Positions 9,351-18,747 of a stretch of DNA of 64,000 bases are shown here, piece by piece; position 1 is the stretch's first letter; each line of letters opens with the position of its first letter. The stretch is taken from positions 1 through 64,000 of the forward strand of contig CAXBCH010000025.1 of the NCBI GenBank assembly GCA_963974125.1, read 5' to 3'. The position numbers and the translations under genes are program-made. This stretch comes from Haliea sp963974125 (GTDB lineage Bacteria > Pseudomonadota > Gammaproteobacteria > Pseudomonadales > Halieaceae). The notes below the pieces were generated by a model. That model did not search any database. It saw nothing but the letters and a program-made list of their open reading frames with translations, and was not told the origin of the DNA.

Positions 9351-11719
9351 GTCGGCAATCGCCTTGCAATAACTTCAACCCTGGCCAGGTGGCTCAAGTC
9401 CCGCGCGTGAACTTCGCAGGCCTTTTGCCAGGAAGCAAGCGTCTTGGTACAAACCAGGGTAAACGGCCTGCCCCGCCGTTCCGTGACATGCGTGAGATCG
9501 CAGAGGTTGCGGTCAATAATCTGGTGCAAGTGCTGGCGGCGGTCCTTCTTCAGGGGGAGCCGGAGCTCCTTTTGTTCCGCATCCGCGAGAAACCGGCTGA
9601 GTTGACGACAGTCGCCGCAGTTGCAGGATAATTCCCGGGCACGCCGATAGTCCTGTGGTTTCACTGGTGCGGCAGCAGTGCGGAGCTGCAGCACCTCCCT
9701 GCAGGTTTCAAGCCAACGGGAGATGGCCTGGTTGGGCGCGCTCAAATTGCCGAGTCGAGGCTGAAGAGCAAAAATCGCGGCCAGGTGCGAGCCTGTCAGT
9801 TCATACTTGTCAGGACTGTTGAGTGCATGGTTGAGCAGCGACGACAATGGTGACTGGGCGTCAACCGCAAGCATCGCATCGACCGATGCCACCAGCAAGG
9901 CCGATCGATCGACTTCCGGAGACAATCCCGGCCTCGCAGCCGGCTTGCGGTCCAGTGCCATCACGGTACCTGCGAGGTCCTGGCACAAGCGAACACACAG
10001 AGCAAGTCGCTCCGCACTTCTGTCCCGTTGCCGGCAAAGCAGCCGTACCAGCTGGGCATTCCGCACCAGGGACTCAGGTCTGGAGGACGTGATGACTGAC
10101 CTGAGCTCCTTCTCAAAACGGGACCATCCATGTCGCCTGGAAAATGCGACAAAGCTCTTGTCCAGCTGCGGTGCTGGGTCAACTGTCAGCACCTGAGTGA
10201 GAAAACACCCCAGCACAGCGGGATCATCGAGTTCGCACAACAGCCGCGAAAAGCTGTCACGATCACCACCTTCCTGCCGGCACCAGGACGCTCCGGCATA
10301 GGCCGGCTTCCAGGTACCAATAATGGCGGTCGCAAAACCCAGGCACTCCTGGCGTTGCGCTTCACGTACGGATTCCCCTGCCCGCCGCAGCCGTTTGACC
10401 ATGGCCTCAAAGCCCGCGAGGGCCGCATCGGTACCGGCCGCGCAGAGCACCGCGAAGTGTTCCTCGGGTGGCCACATCACCACAGCCGCGCGGTGGTACC
10501 ACCGTTCCAGAGTCATCCCGGCATTGCCGGTATAGCCTTCGAACTCCTCTTCACTGGGACTACCGGCATCAAGCGCTGCGGCAGCGACTATCTCCGACTC
10601 ATCCAGGGCAATTGCTCCGAAGTGGACCTTTCGGCCGTGAGGATCAGACCAGTGGTCGGCAGAGAGACTGTAATCCAGGACCTCACCCATCTCGTAGCCG
10701 CTGCTGCCCTGCTCACTATCAGATTCCTCTTGGTCTTCGCCGTCCTCCCAGTCGTCGTCCTTCCAGTAGTAGCGATTGTTCCAGCCACTGGAGTAGTCTT
10801 CGTAGTCACTCTCCGCGGTACCGAGTCGCCACAAAGTGACCAGGGCCAGGTGTGCCATGCAGCCCGCCCGTTCAGCCGCCGCAAACAGCACCTCGGCACG
10901 AGACCGGTCAATGCCTTTCAGCTGACCCAGGGTCAAGCCGGCCTGCGTATAGCGGTGATCGAGAGTGATGGCGAGCTTTTCCCGATCCGGGTGGCGGCGC
11001 CACTCCCCGAGCAGTGCAGCGATTCTGTCGACAATTTCCCCGTAGGATGGGGCATTGAGGCCTTTTCTGCCCTTCCTGCCTCGGGATTTCCCCAGCACCA
11101 CGTTATAGGTCAGACACAGGCGATAGCCACTCTCGATGGGCCTGACTTCGTGCTCACAATCCGCATAGAATGCAGCATAGCTCAGCTCGTGGCCGGACGC
11201 CGCGCCGGCAAACCTGAATTCCCGCTGCTGCTCGCTATGGGAGACTATCAGCGCACCACCCTCATGCTCCGAGGGCAGTACGACAACCAGCGTGGCCACC
11301 ATGCCATCGAGTTTTTCTCCATCCCGGTGCGGCAGGAAAAAACTCCCCTTCTCGTATACGAGCAACTTGTACAGATGCGCGGTCAGCTTGAGATCCTCGA
11401 GCCCAAGCTGCCGCTGTAGATCTTCGACTACCGAGTCAATCAATGGGCCCCACTTGGGATTGGTAAATACAAGGTGCCGGGCGTCAAGTTCCCAGACGCG
11501 GCGCACGGTTGTGTCCACCAGGGTCTGCGTACCCTTGCCGTAAGGCGCCTGCCGGCAGCGCGCGATCAACTTGCGGGCCTGGGTCTTTCCGAGAGGCAGG
11601 CGCAGCAGCCCAACACCCTCAACTACCAGCCCCGGCAGTGTCAGTGGCAGATCGCCCGCCATGCTGAAGTCACCGGGGCGATCGACAGTGGCGAGGGCAT
11701 GAAGCAGGGTGTCGTGCAT
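9347..11719 (-). CDS. Large 2OG-Fe(II) oxygenase domain protein
   Basis: A 790-residue protein. Residues of about 110-220 form a prolyl-4-hydroxylase-like double-stranded beta-helix: LLVYEKGSFFLPHRDGEK supplies the H-x-D pair, GGALIVSH follows, and HEVRPIESGYRLCLTYNV supplies the distal His and the Arg/Ser for 2-oxoglutarate. An acidic insert (EDYSSG...DDDWEDGEDQEESDSEQ) lies near residue 340. The last 400 residues are helical, of unknown fold, with a possible zinc site CNCGDC. ATG 11719 is preferred over an upstream in-frame start at 11776 that overlaps the preceding gene. It probably hydroxylates a protein residue. It sits in an operon headed by a Fur-box-like site. Confidence 0.82.
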   Translation of the reverse strand: MHDTLLHALATVDRPGDFSMAGDLPLTLPGLVVEGVGLLRLPLGKTQARKLIARCRQAPYGKGTQTLVDTTVRRVWELDARHLVFTNPKWGPLIDSVVEDLQRQLGLEDLKLTAHLYKLLVYEKGSFFLPHRDGEKLDGMVATLVVVLPSEHEGGALIVSHSEQQREFRFAGAASGHELSYAAFYADCEHEVRPIESGYRLCLTYNVVLGKSRGRKGRKGLNAPSYGEIVDRIAALLGEWRRHPDREKLAITLDHRYTQAGLTLGQLKGIDRSRAEVLFAAAERAGCMAHLALVTLWRLGTAESDYEDYSSGWNNRYYWKDDDWEDGEDQEESDSEQGSSGYEMGEVLDYSLSADHWSDPHGRKVHFGAIALDESEIVAAAALDAGSPSEEEFEGYTGNAGMTLERWYHRAAVVMWPPEEHFAVLCAAGTDAALAGFEAMVKRLRRAGESVREAQRQECLGFATAIIGTWKPAYAGASWCRQEGGDRDSFSRLLCELDDPAVLGCFLTQVLTVDPAPQLDKSFVAFSRRHGWSRFEKELRSVITSSRPESLVRNAQLVRLLCRQRDRSAERLALCVRLCQDLAGTVMALDRKPAARPGLSPEVDRSALLVASVDAMLAVDAQSPLSSLLNHALNSPDKYELTGSHLAAIFALQPRLGNLSAPNQAISRWLETCREVLQLRTAAAPVKPQDYRRARELSCNCGDCRQLSRFLADAEQKELRLPLKKDRRQHLHQIIDRNLCDLTHVTERRGRPFTLVCTKTLASWQKACEVHARDLSHLARVEVIARRLPT

Positions 11720-11747
11720 GAATCGGGCTCGGCAGATGGACACGGAA

Positions 11748-11981
11748 TCATAGCAAGCTTCGATTCGACTCGACAAAATCCGCGGTTGTCGACTGATGCA
11801 TCCTGAGGCAGTCCTTCACCGCCTCCCGCACCAGGTCCCTGGAGTGCCCGTTGAGGCAACGCAGCTCGCAGGCCACCAGCCGGTGGTCGCGCAGCAATCG
11901 CCGCAGAACCTCACAGGGTACCTCCAGCTGGACCATGTCCGGTCGCATCGCGGTTCGTTTGCCCACGCCCTGATTGACCAC
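11748..11981 (-). CDS. Small conserved-looking protein
   Basis: A 77-residue protein with a compact core VQLEVPCEVLRRLLRDHRL followed by CELRCLNGHSRDLV. It resembles short cytosolic proteins of unknown function in other gammaproteobacteria, but I cannot name a family. GTG 11981 directly follows the TGA of the upstream small gene, implying coupling; an internal ATG at the MRPDM segment is an alternative start. Two Cys residues in the middle could bind metal. It lies between its partner and the 2OG oxygenase on the minus strand. Confidence 0.6.
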   Translation of the reverse strand: MVNQGVGKRTAMRPDMVQLEVPCEVLRRLLRDHRLVACELRCLNGHSRDLVREAVKDCLRMHQSTTADFVESNRSLL

Positions 11982-12419
11982 TCAGTGCAGCGTTGCGCGG
12001 CGAGTTGTGGCAGCGATGGCAGCCGTAGCGGGTGCCTCCGCCCCCGCAAGGCGCTGGCAGCATTCAAGCACCAGCCGGGTGTCGGCGCCGTCGGCCATAA
12101 GCGCCTCCAGGCGAGCATGACATCCGGCCAGCAAACCGCGGACAAGCCCAGGCTGTCGCAGTGCCGGTAGCGTCTGCCGCAGCAGGACCGCTGCATCGGT
12201 AAAGCGCCTGAGATCCTGTGCCGAACGGCAGCCGTGCAGCACCAGCAACGCTTCCGCGGCCTCCAGTGCGCAACCGGCCGCGGCAATCGACTGCTCCGTC
12301 GCCCCTCGCTGCCTGAATTCCAACGCCTTGCTGTGGCTCAGCTCCCAGCTGGACCGGGCCCGGGACGGGTCCGCCTCGATCAGGGAGCGGTGATGGGGAC
12401 AAAGAAAACGCAAACGCAT
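11982..12419 (-). CDS. Small helical protein downstream of a Fur-box-like site
   Basis: A 145-residue protein, alanine and arginine rich and largely helical (ALEFRQRGATEQSIAAAG, LEAAEALLVLHG), with a His/Cys pair at the N-terminus (CPHHRSLIE). No family recognised. It is the first gene of a minus-strand run of four, and a Fur-box-like sequence lies about 40 bases upstream of ATG 12419. An iron-starvation role is an inference from that site. The N-terminal CPHH could be a metal-binding element. Confidence 0.6.
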   Translation of the reverse strand: MRLRFLCPHHRSLIEADPSRARSSWELSHSKALEFRQRGATEQSIAAAGCALEAAEALLVLHGCRSAQDLRRFTDAAVLLRQTLPALRQPGLVRGLLAGCHARLEALMADGADTRLVLECCQRLAGAEAPATAAIAATTRRATLH

Positions 12420-12456
12420 GAGCTGGCTCCGTAACGGGATACGCTCACACTTTAAT

Positions 12457-12475
12457 GCGAATGGTTATCGTTTGC
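12457..12475. promoter_or_regulatory. Fur-box-like operator
   Basis: On the minus strand this 19-mer matches the classical Fur consensus at 13 of 19 positions; the core AACGATAACCATT differs from AATGATAATCATT at only two of 13. It lies in an AT-rich gap between the minus-strand operon starting at 12419 and the plus-strand vWA gene at 12559, closer to the former. Iron-dependent repression of one or both genes is expected if it is real. Confidence 0.5.
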
Positions 12476-12558
12476 AATATACGAAAACAACGAACAGCTC
12501 CACGACAACCGCATGCTACTGGCCTATGCTGGAACAATAAGAAGAAAGGAAAACGACA

Positions 12559-14427
12559 ATGCAAAAGCTCATGACGATGCTGTTGGCGGCGCTGGTAACG
12601 GTGCCCGCCTGGGCCGGGGACTATGCACTGGAGGCTCCGGAGCGCGCCCACATCCGCGAGACCCTGAAAATCCGCTGGACCGCGCCGGAAGCCGGCGGCC
12701 TGCTGGAGATCCGCTCCGCGACCGACACCCCGGTGCGGGGCAGCTACGCCTACGTCCGCGACAACCCGCAGCCAATACTCGCGCCGGAGACCCCGGGTGA
12801 CTATCGCATCGTCCTGGTGCAGGCGAAGGAAGTACGCGCCAGCGCAAGCCTGACGGTGTTCCTGCCGGAAGCGAGCGTGGAGGCACCGGCCAGCGTCGAC
12901 GCCGGTGCGGATTTCGAGGTCGCCTGGACCGGACCGAACAGTCGCCAGGACTTGCTGGTGATTGCCGAGCGCGACGGCCCCCGGATTCGCGGTGCCAGCT
13001 ACACGTATGTTGGCAACAGCCGCGGAGGCAAGGCGAAGCTGCGGGCCCCGCTGGACGCCGGAGAGTACGACGTGGCCTATCTGAGCGGCTCCACCATCCT
13101 CGCCCGGGCCGCGGTATCGGTGGCCTCGATCAACGCCACCCTGCACCACTCCCCGGAGGTACACGCCGGAGGGACATTGCGGGTCATCTGGGAAGGACCG
13201 CGCAACACGCAGGACCAGATTACCTTCGCCAGCCGCGACGGCGAGCCCCTGCGCGGGAGCAGCTATGTATACGTCAACAATGGCGACGACAACGTCGTCA
13301 GCCTGCGGGCTCCGGAGCAGCCCGGATCTCTGGATGTGGTCTATACCGTCGGCGGCCGGGTGATCGGCCGCAGCCCGGTGGCGGTTGTGCCCGCACAGAT
13401 CGCCCTCGACGCGCCCGCGGAGGTGCTGGCGCTGACGCCACTGGTCGCCACCTGGGAGGGCAACGGCAACCAGGGCGACCGGATTGAGGTCGTGGACGCC
13501 GCCGGCGACACCCTCGCCTATGGTTATATCCGCCTTGACCAGCAGCAAACCCGCGTGACCGCGCCGCCCGCAGCGGGCGACTTCCACCTGGTCTATGTCA
13601 CCCGGCACGGGCGCGAAATGGCCAGACGCCCGCTGCGGGTACTGCCGGCACCAGAGCCGCCCGGCACCCTGCTGGTGGAGCAGGTGCGGCCGGCGCTGGG
13701 CCCCGGCGATGCGGTGGGCGTCATTTTCGATGCCTCCGGCTCCATGTTGCAACGCCTGGATGGCGAGCGCCGGGTGGAGATCGCGCGGCAGACTCTCGCG
13801 ACACTGGTCGGCGATACCATTCCTCCCGGCACCGGCTTTGCCCTGCGGGTATTCGGCCACCGCGAAGCCGGCAGCTGTCGCACCGACCTGGAGATTCCCT
13901 TGGCGCCCCTGGAACCCGTCGACGCCACGTCGGTCATCAACGGCATCAACGCCATGAACCTGGCGCGCACTCCACTGGGACGCTCCATTGAACTGGCCGC
14001 CAGCGACCTCGCCGACGTGCCGGGCAAAAGGTTGCTGGTCGTACTCACGGACGGCGAGGAAACCTGCGAGGGTGATCCCGCGGCCGCCATCACCGGCCTG
14101 CACGAGCGGGGCTGGGATATCACCGTGAACATTGTCGGCTTGGCCATCGACGACGAAGCCCTGGCAGCGGAGTTTGCTGCCTGGGCAGATCTCGGTAACG
14201 GCAGCTACTTCGCCGCCACCGACCGCGACTCACTCAAGGCGGCGCTGCAGGAGGCGACCATCACCGGCTTCACGGTCAGCAACGCCGCGGAAGAAACCGT
14301 TGCCCGGGGGCGTCCGGGTCAGTTGCTCTCCCTGCCGGCGGGAGACTATCTCGTTCTTTGGGGGGAAGACCAACGCACAGCGGTAACCGTGGCACCGGGT
14401 GAGTCGGCTCGAGTGAGGCTGCAGTAA
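12559..14427 (+). CDS. Secreted von Willebrand factor A protein with N-terminal repeats
   Basis: A 622-residue exported protein. A Sec signal (MQKLMTMLLAALVTVPAWA) is followed by four related beta-rich repeats of about 90 residues, each with a G-S/A-x-Y-x-Y-V/I element (GSYAYVRDN, GASYTYVGNS, GSSYVYVNNGD, AYGYIRLDQ). A vWA domain starts near residue 390 with an intact MIDAS: VIFDASGSM, then ARTPLGRSI and LLVVLTDGEETC. A short beta domain ends the protein. The periplasmic domain probably binds divalent metal and a protein partner. An AAAGGA ribosome site precedes ATG 12559. The Fur-box-like site lies upstream. Confidence 0.85.
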   Translation: MQKLMTMLLAALVTVPAWAGDYALEAPERAHIRETLKIRWTAPEAGGLLEIRSATDTPVRGSYAYVRDNPQPILAPETPGDYRIVLVQAKEVRASASLTVFLPEASVEAPASVDAGADFEVAWTGPNSRQDLLVIAERDGPRIRGASYTYVGNSRGGKAKLRAPLDAGEYDVAYLSGSTILARAAVSVASINATLHHSPEVHAGGTLRVIWEGPRNTQDQITFASRDGEPLRGSSYVYVNNGDDNVVSLRAPEQPGSLDVVYTVGGRVIGRSPVAVVPAQIALDAPAEVLALTPLVATWEGNGNQGDRIEVVDAAGDTLAYGYIRLDQQQTRVTAPPAAGDFHLVYVTRHGREMARRPLRVLPAPEPPGTLLVEQVRPALGPGDAVGVIFDASGSMLQRLDGERRVEIARQTLATLVGDTIPPGTGFALRVFGHREAGSCRTDLEIPLAPLEPVDATSVINGINAMNLARTPLGRSIELAASDLADVPGKRLLVVLTDGEETCEGDPAAAITGLHERGWDITVNIVGLAIDDEALAAEFAAWADLGNGSYFAATDRDSLKAALQEATITGFTVSNAAEETVARGRPGQLLSLPAGDYLVLWGEDQRTAVTVAPGESARVRLQ

Positions 14428-14538
14428 GACTGCAGTGAGGCAATTCAATGTCCTGCGCCGAGCGCCTGTCACGCTTGGTTTGCGCCACCGCCAGCGCCGG
14501 TAGACAATGTCCCAACTCTAACAAACCGGGAGCACACC

Positions 14539-15654
14539 GTGTACCGACAACTCATGTCCCGAATACTGGCCGGCCTGGCCGCCGCGGCGCTTGTGGGCCT
14601 GGGTGTGCTGGCGCTGGCAATAAGCCACGATTCGCCCTGTCCTCCAGGGGTGCCGGTTGTCGAGGGCAGCGATGGCTTCACGGCCATCATGCAGCGCTGC
14701 TACGGAACGCCTGACGTTCTCACCCTCGAAACCATTGCAATGCCACAGGTGGCGGATGACCAGGTGCTGGTGCGGGTGCACGCTGCATCAGTCAACCCAC
14801 TCGAGAAGCACCACCTCTACGGTACACCGTATCTGTTGCGCCTGATGAACGGCTTCAATGCACCGAAGTTACCGCGCACCGGAGCAGATCTGGCCGGCGT
14901 TGTAGAGACGGTGGGTGCCGATGTGACCCGGTTCCAGCCCGGCGATCAGGTCTTTGGCGTGGGCGCTGGCGCGTTTGGCGAATTTGTCGTCCGGCGCGAA
15001 ACGGGCGGGCTGGTATTGAAGCCCGCCAACCTGAGCTTCGAGCAGGCCGCCGCGATGCCGGTGGCGGCGACCACGGCCCTGCAGGCACTGCGCGACAAGG
15101 CGCGCCTGCAGCCGGGCCAGCACGTGCTGATCAACGGCGCTTCCGGCGGCGTCGGCACCTACGCGGTGCAGCTCGCCAAGGCGATGGGGGCGACGGTCAC
15201 CGCGGTATGCAGCGGTCGCAACGTGGCAATGGTGCGCGAACTCGGTGCCGACCACGTGATCGACTACACCCGGCAGGACTACACTGAGGGCGACACCCGC
15301 TACGATGCCATCATCGACATGGTCGGGAACCACTCACTGCCGGCCATGCTTGCGGTGACGGAGCCCGACGGGGTTCTGGTGCTGGTCGGGTCGATGCAGA
15401 TGAACCCCTGGTGGGGTCCGCTGGTCCGACCGCTGCACGCCATGCTGCGCTCGCCCTTCGCTTCACAGCGAATGGAATCGTTACTGGCGAGGATCAACGC
15501 CGACGATCTGGCCGAGCTTGGCCGCTACGCCGAAACCGGACAGCTCACGTCCGTCATCGACCGCCGCTTTCCGCTGGCTGACGTGGCCGACGCCATGCGC
15601 TATCAGGAGCAGGGGCGCACGCGCGGCAAGGTCGTGATTACTATGTTGCCGTAG
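14539..15654 (+). CDS. MDR-family NAD(P)-dependent oxidoreductase with membrane anchor
   Basis: A 371-residue zinc-independent alcohol dehydrogenase/quinone oxidoreductase-like protein. An N-terminal hydrophobic segment (ILAGLAAAALVGLGVLALAI) is unusual for the family and suggests membrane anchoring. The catalytic domain begins near residue 55 (MQRCYGTPDVLTLE), with VRVHAASVNPLEKH, and the Rossmann motif INGASGGVGTYAVQLAKAMG. Clustered zinc-ligand cysteines are missing, as in quinone-oxidoreductase relatives. It starts at GTG 14539. Substrate unknown. Confidence 0.85.
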   Translation: MYRQLMSRILAGLAAAALVGLGVLALAISHDSPCPPGVPVVEGSDGFTAIMQRCYGTPDVLTLETIAMPQVADDQVLVRVHAASVNPLEKHHLYGTPYLLRLMNGFNAPKLPRTGADLAGVVETVGADVTRFQPGDQVFGVGAGAFGEFVVRRETGGLVLKPANLSFEQAAAMPVAATTALQALRDKARLQPGQHVLINGASGGVGTYAVQLAKAMGATVTAVCSGRNVAMVRELGADHVIDYTRQDYTEGDTRYDAIIDMVGNHSLPAMLAVTEPDGVLVLVGSMQMNPWWGPLVRPLHAMLRSPFASQRMESLLARINADDLAELGRYAETGQLTSVIDRRFPLADVADAMRYQEQGRTRGKVVITMLP

Positions 15655-15665
15655 CTGCGCCTGAG

Positions 15666-16975
15666 CTAATCGGAAGGCGCAGGAGACGGCACAGCATGCA
15701 GATAGACTTCCCGGTGTGGATAGGGAATCTGGATGCCGTTCTCCTTGAATGCATCCCACAGTGAAAGCATCACTTGCCCCTGCACATTGCTGACGCCCGC
15801 TTCCGCATCCGTGATCCAGAAGCGCAGGACAAAATTGAGCGAGCTGTCACCAAACTCCATCAGCAGGCAGATTGGCTCGGGGGTGGCGACAACCCGCGCC
15901 GGCCGCTTGGCTGCGGCGACCGCAATGTCGATGACTTCGTGGGGGTCGGAATCATAGTGCAGCCCAAACTCCACCTGAATCCGGATCAGGCGATCGCCGT
16001 GGGACCAGTTGATGACGCGCTGGGTAATGAAATCCTCGTTGGGTATGAGAAAGGATTTGTTACTGCGCGTGATAATTTCCGTGTAGCGCGCACCCATGTG
16101 GGTAACCGAGCCAAAGGTGGCACTTGCTTCCAGCTCGATCACATCCCCGGGCTTGATCGACTTGTCCAGCAACAGCAACAGGCCACTGAACAGGTTGGAG
16201 ACCACTTTCTGCAAACCGAAACCAATGCCCAGGCCCACCGCACCTGAAAACACGGCAAAGATGGATAAATCCAGACCCGCGCTGGTTACCCCGATCAGCA
16301 ACGCAAAGGTCACCAGCACGATGCGGACAATCTTGGCGACCAGTACCTGTGAGGAGCGGGTGAGACTCTTGCTTTTCAGCACCCGGCGTTCGGCAAAGGT
16401 GGAGAGAAAGGTCGCGAGGTAAAGCAACACAACAAGAGACAGGATGGTTTTGACAACCGCAAGGGCGGAAACATGGAACTGTCCCATGCTGAACGCCATC
16501 GCATCGAGCGCAATGGTGGCGTCGTCCAGAATCCCGAAGATACTGAGCGCTGCGATCAACAGCATGGTCAGCGCAAAAAAAAATCACGCGCCATGACGTT
16601 GGAGATGAACTGCGTGGCGATGCGAATCGCCATATAGGCCAGCAGTAGCTTCATCACCCCGGTAACCAGTGCGACTCGCAGGAAGGCGTACTCGGAAGCA
16701 ACGATCAAACTGATGACGAACAATACGCCCAGCATCACCAGGGGTACCACGAGACTCTTCAGATTGTTGCAGGCGAGTTTTACCCGGATGGGCAGGTCAG
16801 CATTGTCAATCAAACCGGTTAAACGCTCGCGCACGACACGGTAAACCAGCAGGCCAAAGGCCAGGGCCAGCAGGATCATGATCGCCTGATACAGAATGCC
16901 GGGCGTCCAGACATCGTCCGCAAGCCATTGCAGGAGGCGGCTGGTCAGCTGCTGTGAATCCGGATTCTCAAACAT
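15666..16975 (-). pseudogene. MscS-type mechanosensitive channel split by a frameshift in a T9 run
   Basis: Two adjacent frames together encode one small-conductance mechanosensitive channel. The first (ATG 16975 to 16568) carries membrane helices and stops just after MARDFF; the second picks up in another frame with ALTMLLIAALSIFG and contains the pore helix FSGAVGLGIGFGLQKVVSNLFSG region and the beta domain (KSIKPGDVIELE). The break is exactly at a run of nine A on the plus strand (16575-16583). One extra base, or two fewer, restores the frame. This may be a true mutation, a slippage site or a sequencing error. Confidence 0.8.
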
Positions 16976-17089
16976 GCTTTTCCCAGGTTGCCAATGATCA
17001 CCCCCGTGAGCAGCCCGCAATCGGCTGACGTGGCCGCAAGGACCAACTGCCGTTTCTGTCTGGCCACGGTGACAGTATAACCTCCCTTT

Positions 17090-18313
17090 TCACACAGATT
17101 CCTCACAGATCCGCACCGCGAGGCGCTCGGCCAGCCACGGAGCCGTACAGTACTTCCCGGTATCGATGCTGAAGTAACGGCCATGCTGCTCGATGCCGAA
17201 ATCGGTGCGCTGGTGCAGCGACGACTGCGGATCGGCGAGCTGACCCTGGCCGGCGGCATAGACCCAGCCGCCATCCACATGCACGGATTCGATGTGGTCC
17301 CTGATGCGCTGTACGGCGGGCAGGTAGCGCCCCAGATTGTCGAATACCGCATCGATCAGCTGTGCGGTTGCCTGCTCGTCCAACCCGGCAACGGGCGGCG
17401 GGTCTACATCGGTGCCGTAGGCCGCCAGCCCCTCGGGGTACCAGGACAGGTAGAAATCGCGGTCTCCGAAGTTCTTGATGTCGCCGAACGGTCCCGTCGA
17501 GATCAGGGCGCTGGGAATTGCCAGCGGCACCGTGGTGCGGATGAACAGCGCCCTGCGGTAACGGTGCGAGAAGCGTGCCGGCGGGCGGATCCCCAGGGTC
17601 CAGTCGAGCGCCAGCTTGCCTTCCCAGAGCGCATTGACGACGACATCGAAACCGTCGAGGTCACCTGCGGCTGTCGTTACGGCCCAGGGGCCGCGATGTT
17701 CGCCGCCTTGCGAACTGATTCCTGTAACCCGCGTCTTCAGGGCCAGGGTGACCGCCGGTTCGGCTTGCAAGGCGCGCTGCAGCAGCATTGCGACCCGGGT
17801 CGTCGACACGGAACGCTCCGGCGTCCGGAACCCCGCGATGATGTCCGGGGAGCCAGACAGCGACGCCAGCTGTGCCGGTGACAGGGGTTCGCTGTGCGCG
17901 TTGCGGACATCGACGAGGTAGTCGCCGGCGCCGGGGTGCGCTCGCACCAGTGCATCAACGGCCTGCAGGTAGCGCCATTGCTCGTCGACAGAGACCACCG
18001 ACTCCCGGTGGCACAGGTAGATATCGTCCCCGGCTGTCATCAGGGAAGCAATGGAACTGCCGGTGCACTGCTCCAGCAGCGGCCGAAATGCCAGGCTGCC
18101 CGGCAACACGTGGCGCGCCGTTTGCAGGGATGGGTCGGCGGCGTACAGGTACCCGAGGTGGATCTTGCCCTCGTTCCAGCGGCTCGCCCTGGCAACCGGC
18201 TCGGGCGCGGCGTCAATCAGCGTCACCCGGCAGCCCCTGTGCACCAGCAACAGGGCGGCGCAACTGCCCATGATGCCGGCGCCGAGTACGGCGATGCGGG
18301 GCCTGCTGTTCAC
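17090..18313 (-). CDS. FAD-dependent oxidoreductase (DAO family)
   Basis: A 407-residue D-amino-acid-oxidase-like flavoprotein. The N-terminal Rossmann motif is IAVLGAGIMGSCAA, followed by VTLIDAAPEPVARAS and a WNEGKIHLGYLYA block typical of the family's substrate/FAD region. The C-terminus (VHVDGGWVYAAG...YFSIDTGKYCTAPWLAERLA) completes the fold. The substrate is unknown. Its ATG overlaps the following FdtA-like cupin gene (ATGA), and a glycosyltransferase follows, so it may act in sugar or surface-glycan modification. Confidence 0.82.
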   Translation of the reverse strand: MNSRPRIAVLGAGIMGSCAALLLVHRGCRVTLIDAAPEPVARASRWNEGKIHLGYLYAADPSLQTARHVLPGSLAFRPLLEQCTGSSIASLMTAGDDIYLCHRESVVSVDEQWRYLQAVDALVRAHPGAGDYLVDVRNAHSEPLSPAQLASLSGSPDIIAGFRTPERSVSTTRVAMLLQRALQAEPAVTLALKTRVTGISSQGGEHRGPWAVTTAAGDLDGFDVVVNALWEGKLALDWTLGIRPPARFSHRYRRALFIRTTVPLAIPSALISTGPFGDIKNFGDRDFYLSWYPEGLAAYGTDVDPPPVAGLDEQATAQLIDAVFDNLGRYLPAVQRIRDHIESVHVDGGWVYAAGQGQLADPQSSLHQRTDFGIEQHGRYFSIDTGKYCTAPWLAERLAVRICEESV

Positions 18314-18738
18314 GCCTGCTCCGGGTCGTCGAACATCGCGGCGGCATTGTAGGGCTCGCTGGCGAGTACCAGCAGCACCGCGCCCTCGCCCAGGTAGGTC
18401 TGGCTGAACCAGACGCCGGCGCGCACCAGCAGTGCTGGCGATTCCGGCGTCAGCAGCACGCGCCGGCGCTCGCCGCCGTGGGCCAGCTGTACCTCGATCT
18501 CGCCCGCGATCGCCACCAGCAGCTGGGCACAGGTCCGGTGTCCATGACCGCCGCGCACGGTACCCGCCGGCACGCCGCTGACGGTGAAGATGCGGCGCGG
18601 AGTGAACGGCAGGGATTCCCAGTCCAGCGGCAGCAGCGAGCCGCGTTCATCGGTGCGGCGGCAAAGCGGAACCATTGCCACCCGCGTTTCGAGCGCGATT
18701 TTATCGGCATCCGCGGGGCTATTGTTCGTGTTCGACAC
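18310..18738 (-). CDS. FdtA/QdtA-type sugar cupin
   Basis: A 142-residue cupin of the WxcM/FdtA/QdtA group, which isomerise dTDP-4-keto-6-deoxy sugars. It shows DERGSLLPLDW, the RIFTVSGVPAGTVRGGHGH motif with the family's conserved histidines, QLLVAIAGEIEV, and an aromatic exit block WFSQTYLGEGAVLLVLAS. Start is GTG 18738. It sits between a glycosyltransferase and an FAD oxidoreductase. No dTDP-glucose synthesis genes are in the window, so the sugar substrate would come from elsewhere. Confidence 0.82.
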   Translation of the reverse strand: MSNTNNSPADADKIALETRVAMVPLCRRTDERGSLLPLDWESLPFTPRRIFTVSGVPAGTVRGGHGHRTCAQLLVAIAGEIEVQLAHGGERRRVLLTPESPALLVRAGVWFSQTYLGEGAVLLVLASEPYNAAAMFDDPEQA

Positions 18739-18747
18739 TGGCGTCCT

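Noticed and set aside
10130..11419. A 429-codon plus-strand frame opposite the 2OG oxygenase
   Set aside because: No motif; it is the shadow of the catalytic domain region.
12445..14103. A 552-codon minus-strand frame opposite the vWA protein
   Set aside because: Shadow frame rich in Gln, Gly and Ala; the plus-strand signal peptide and MIDAS are convincing.
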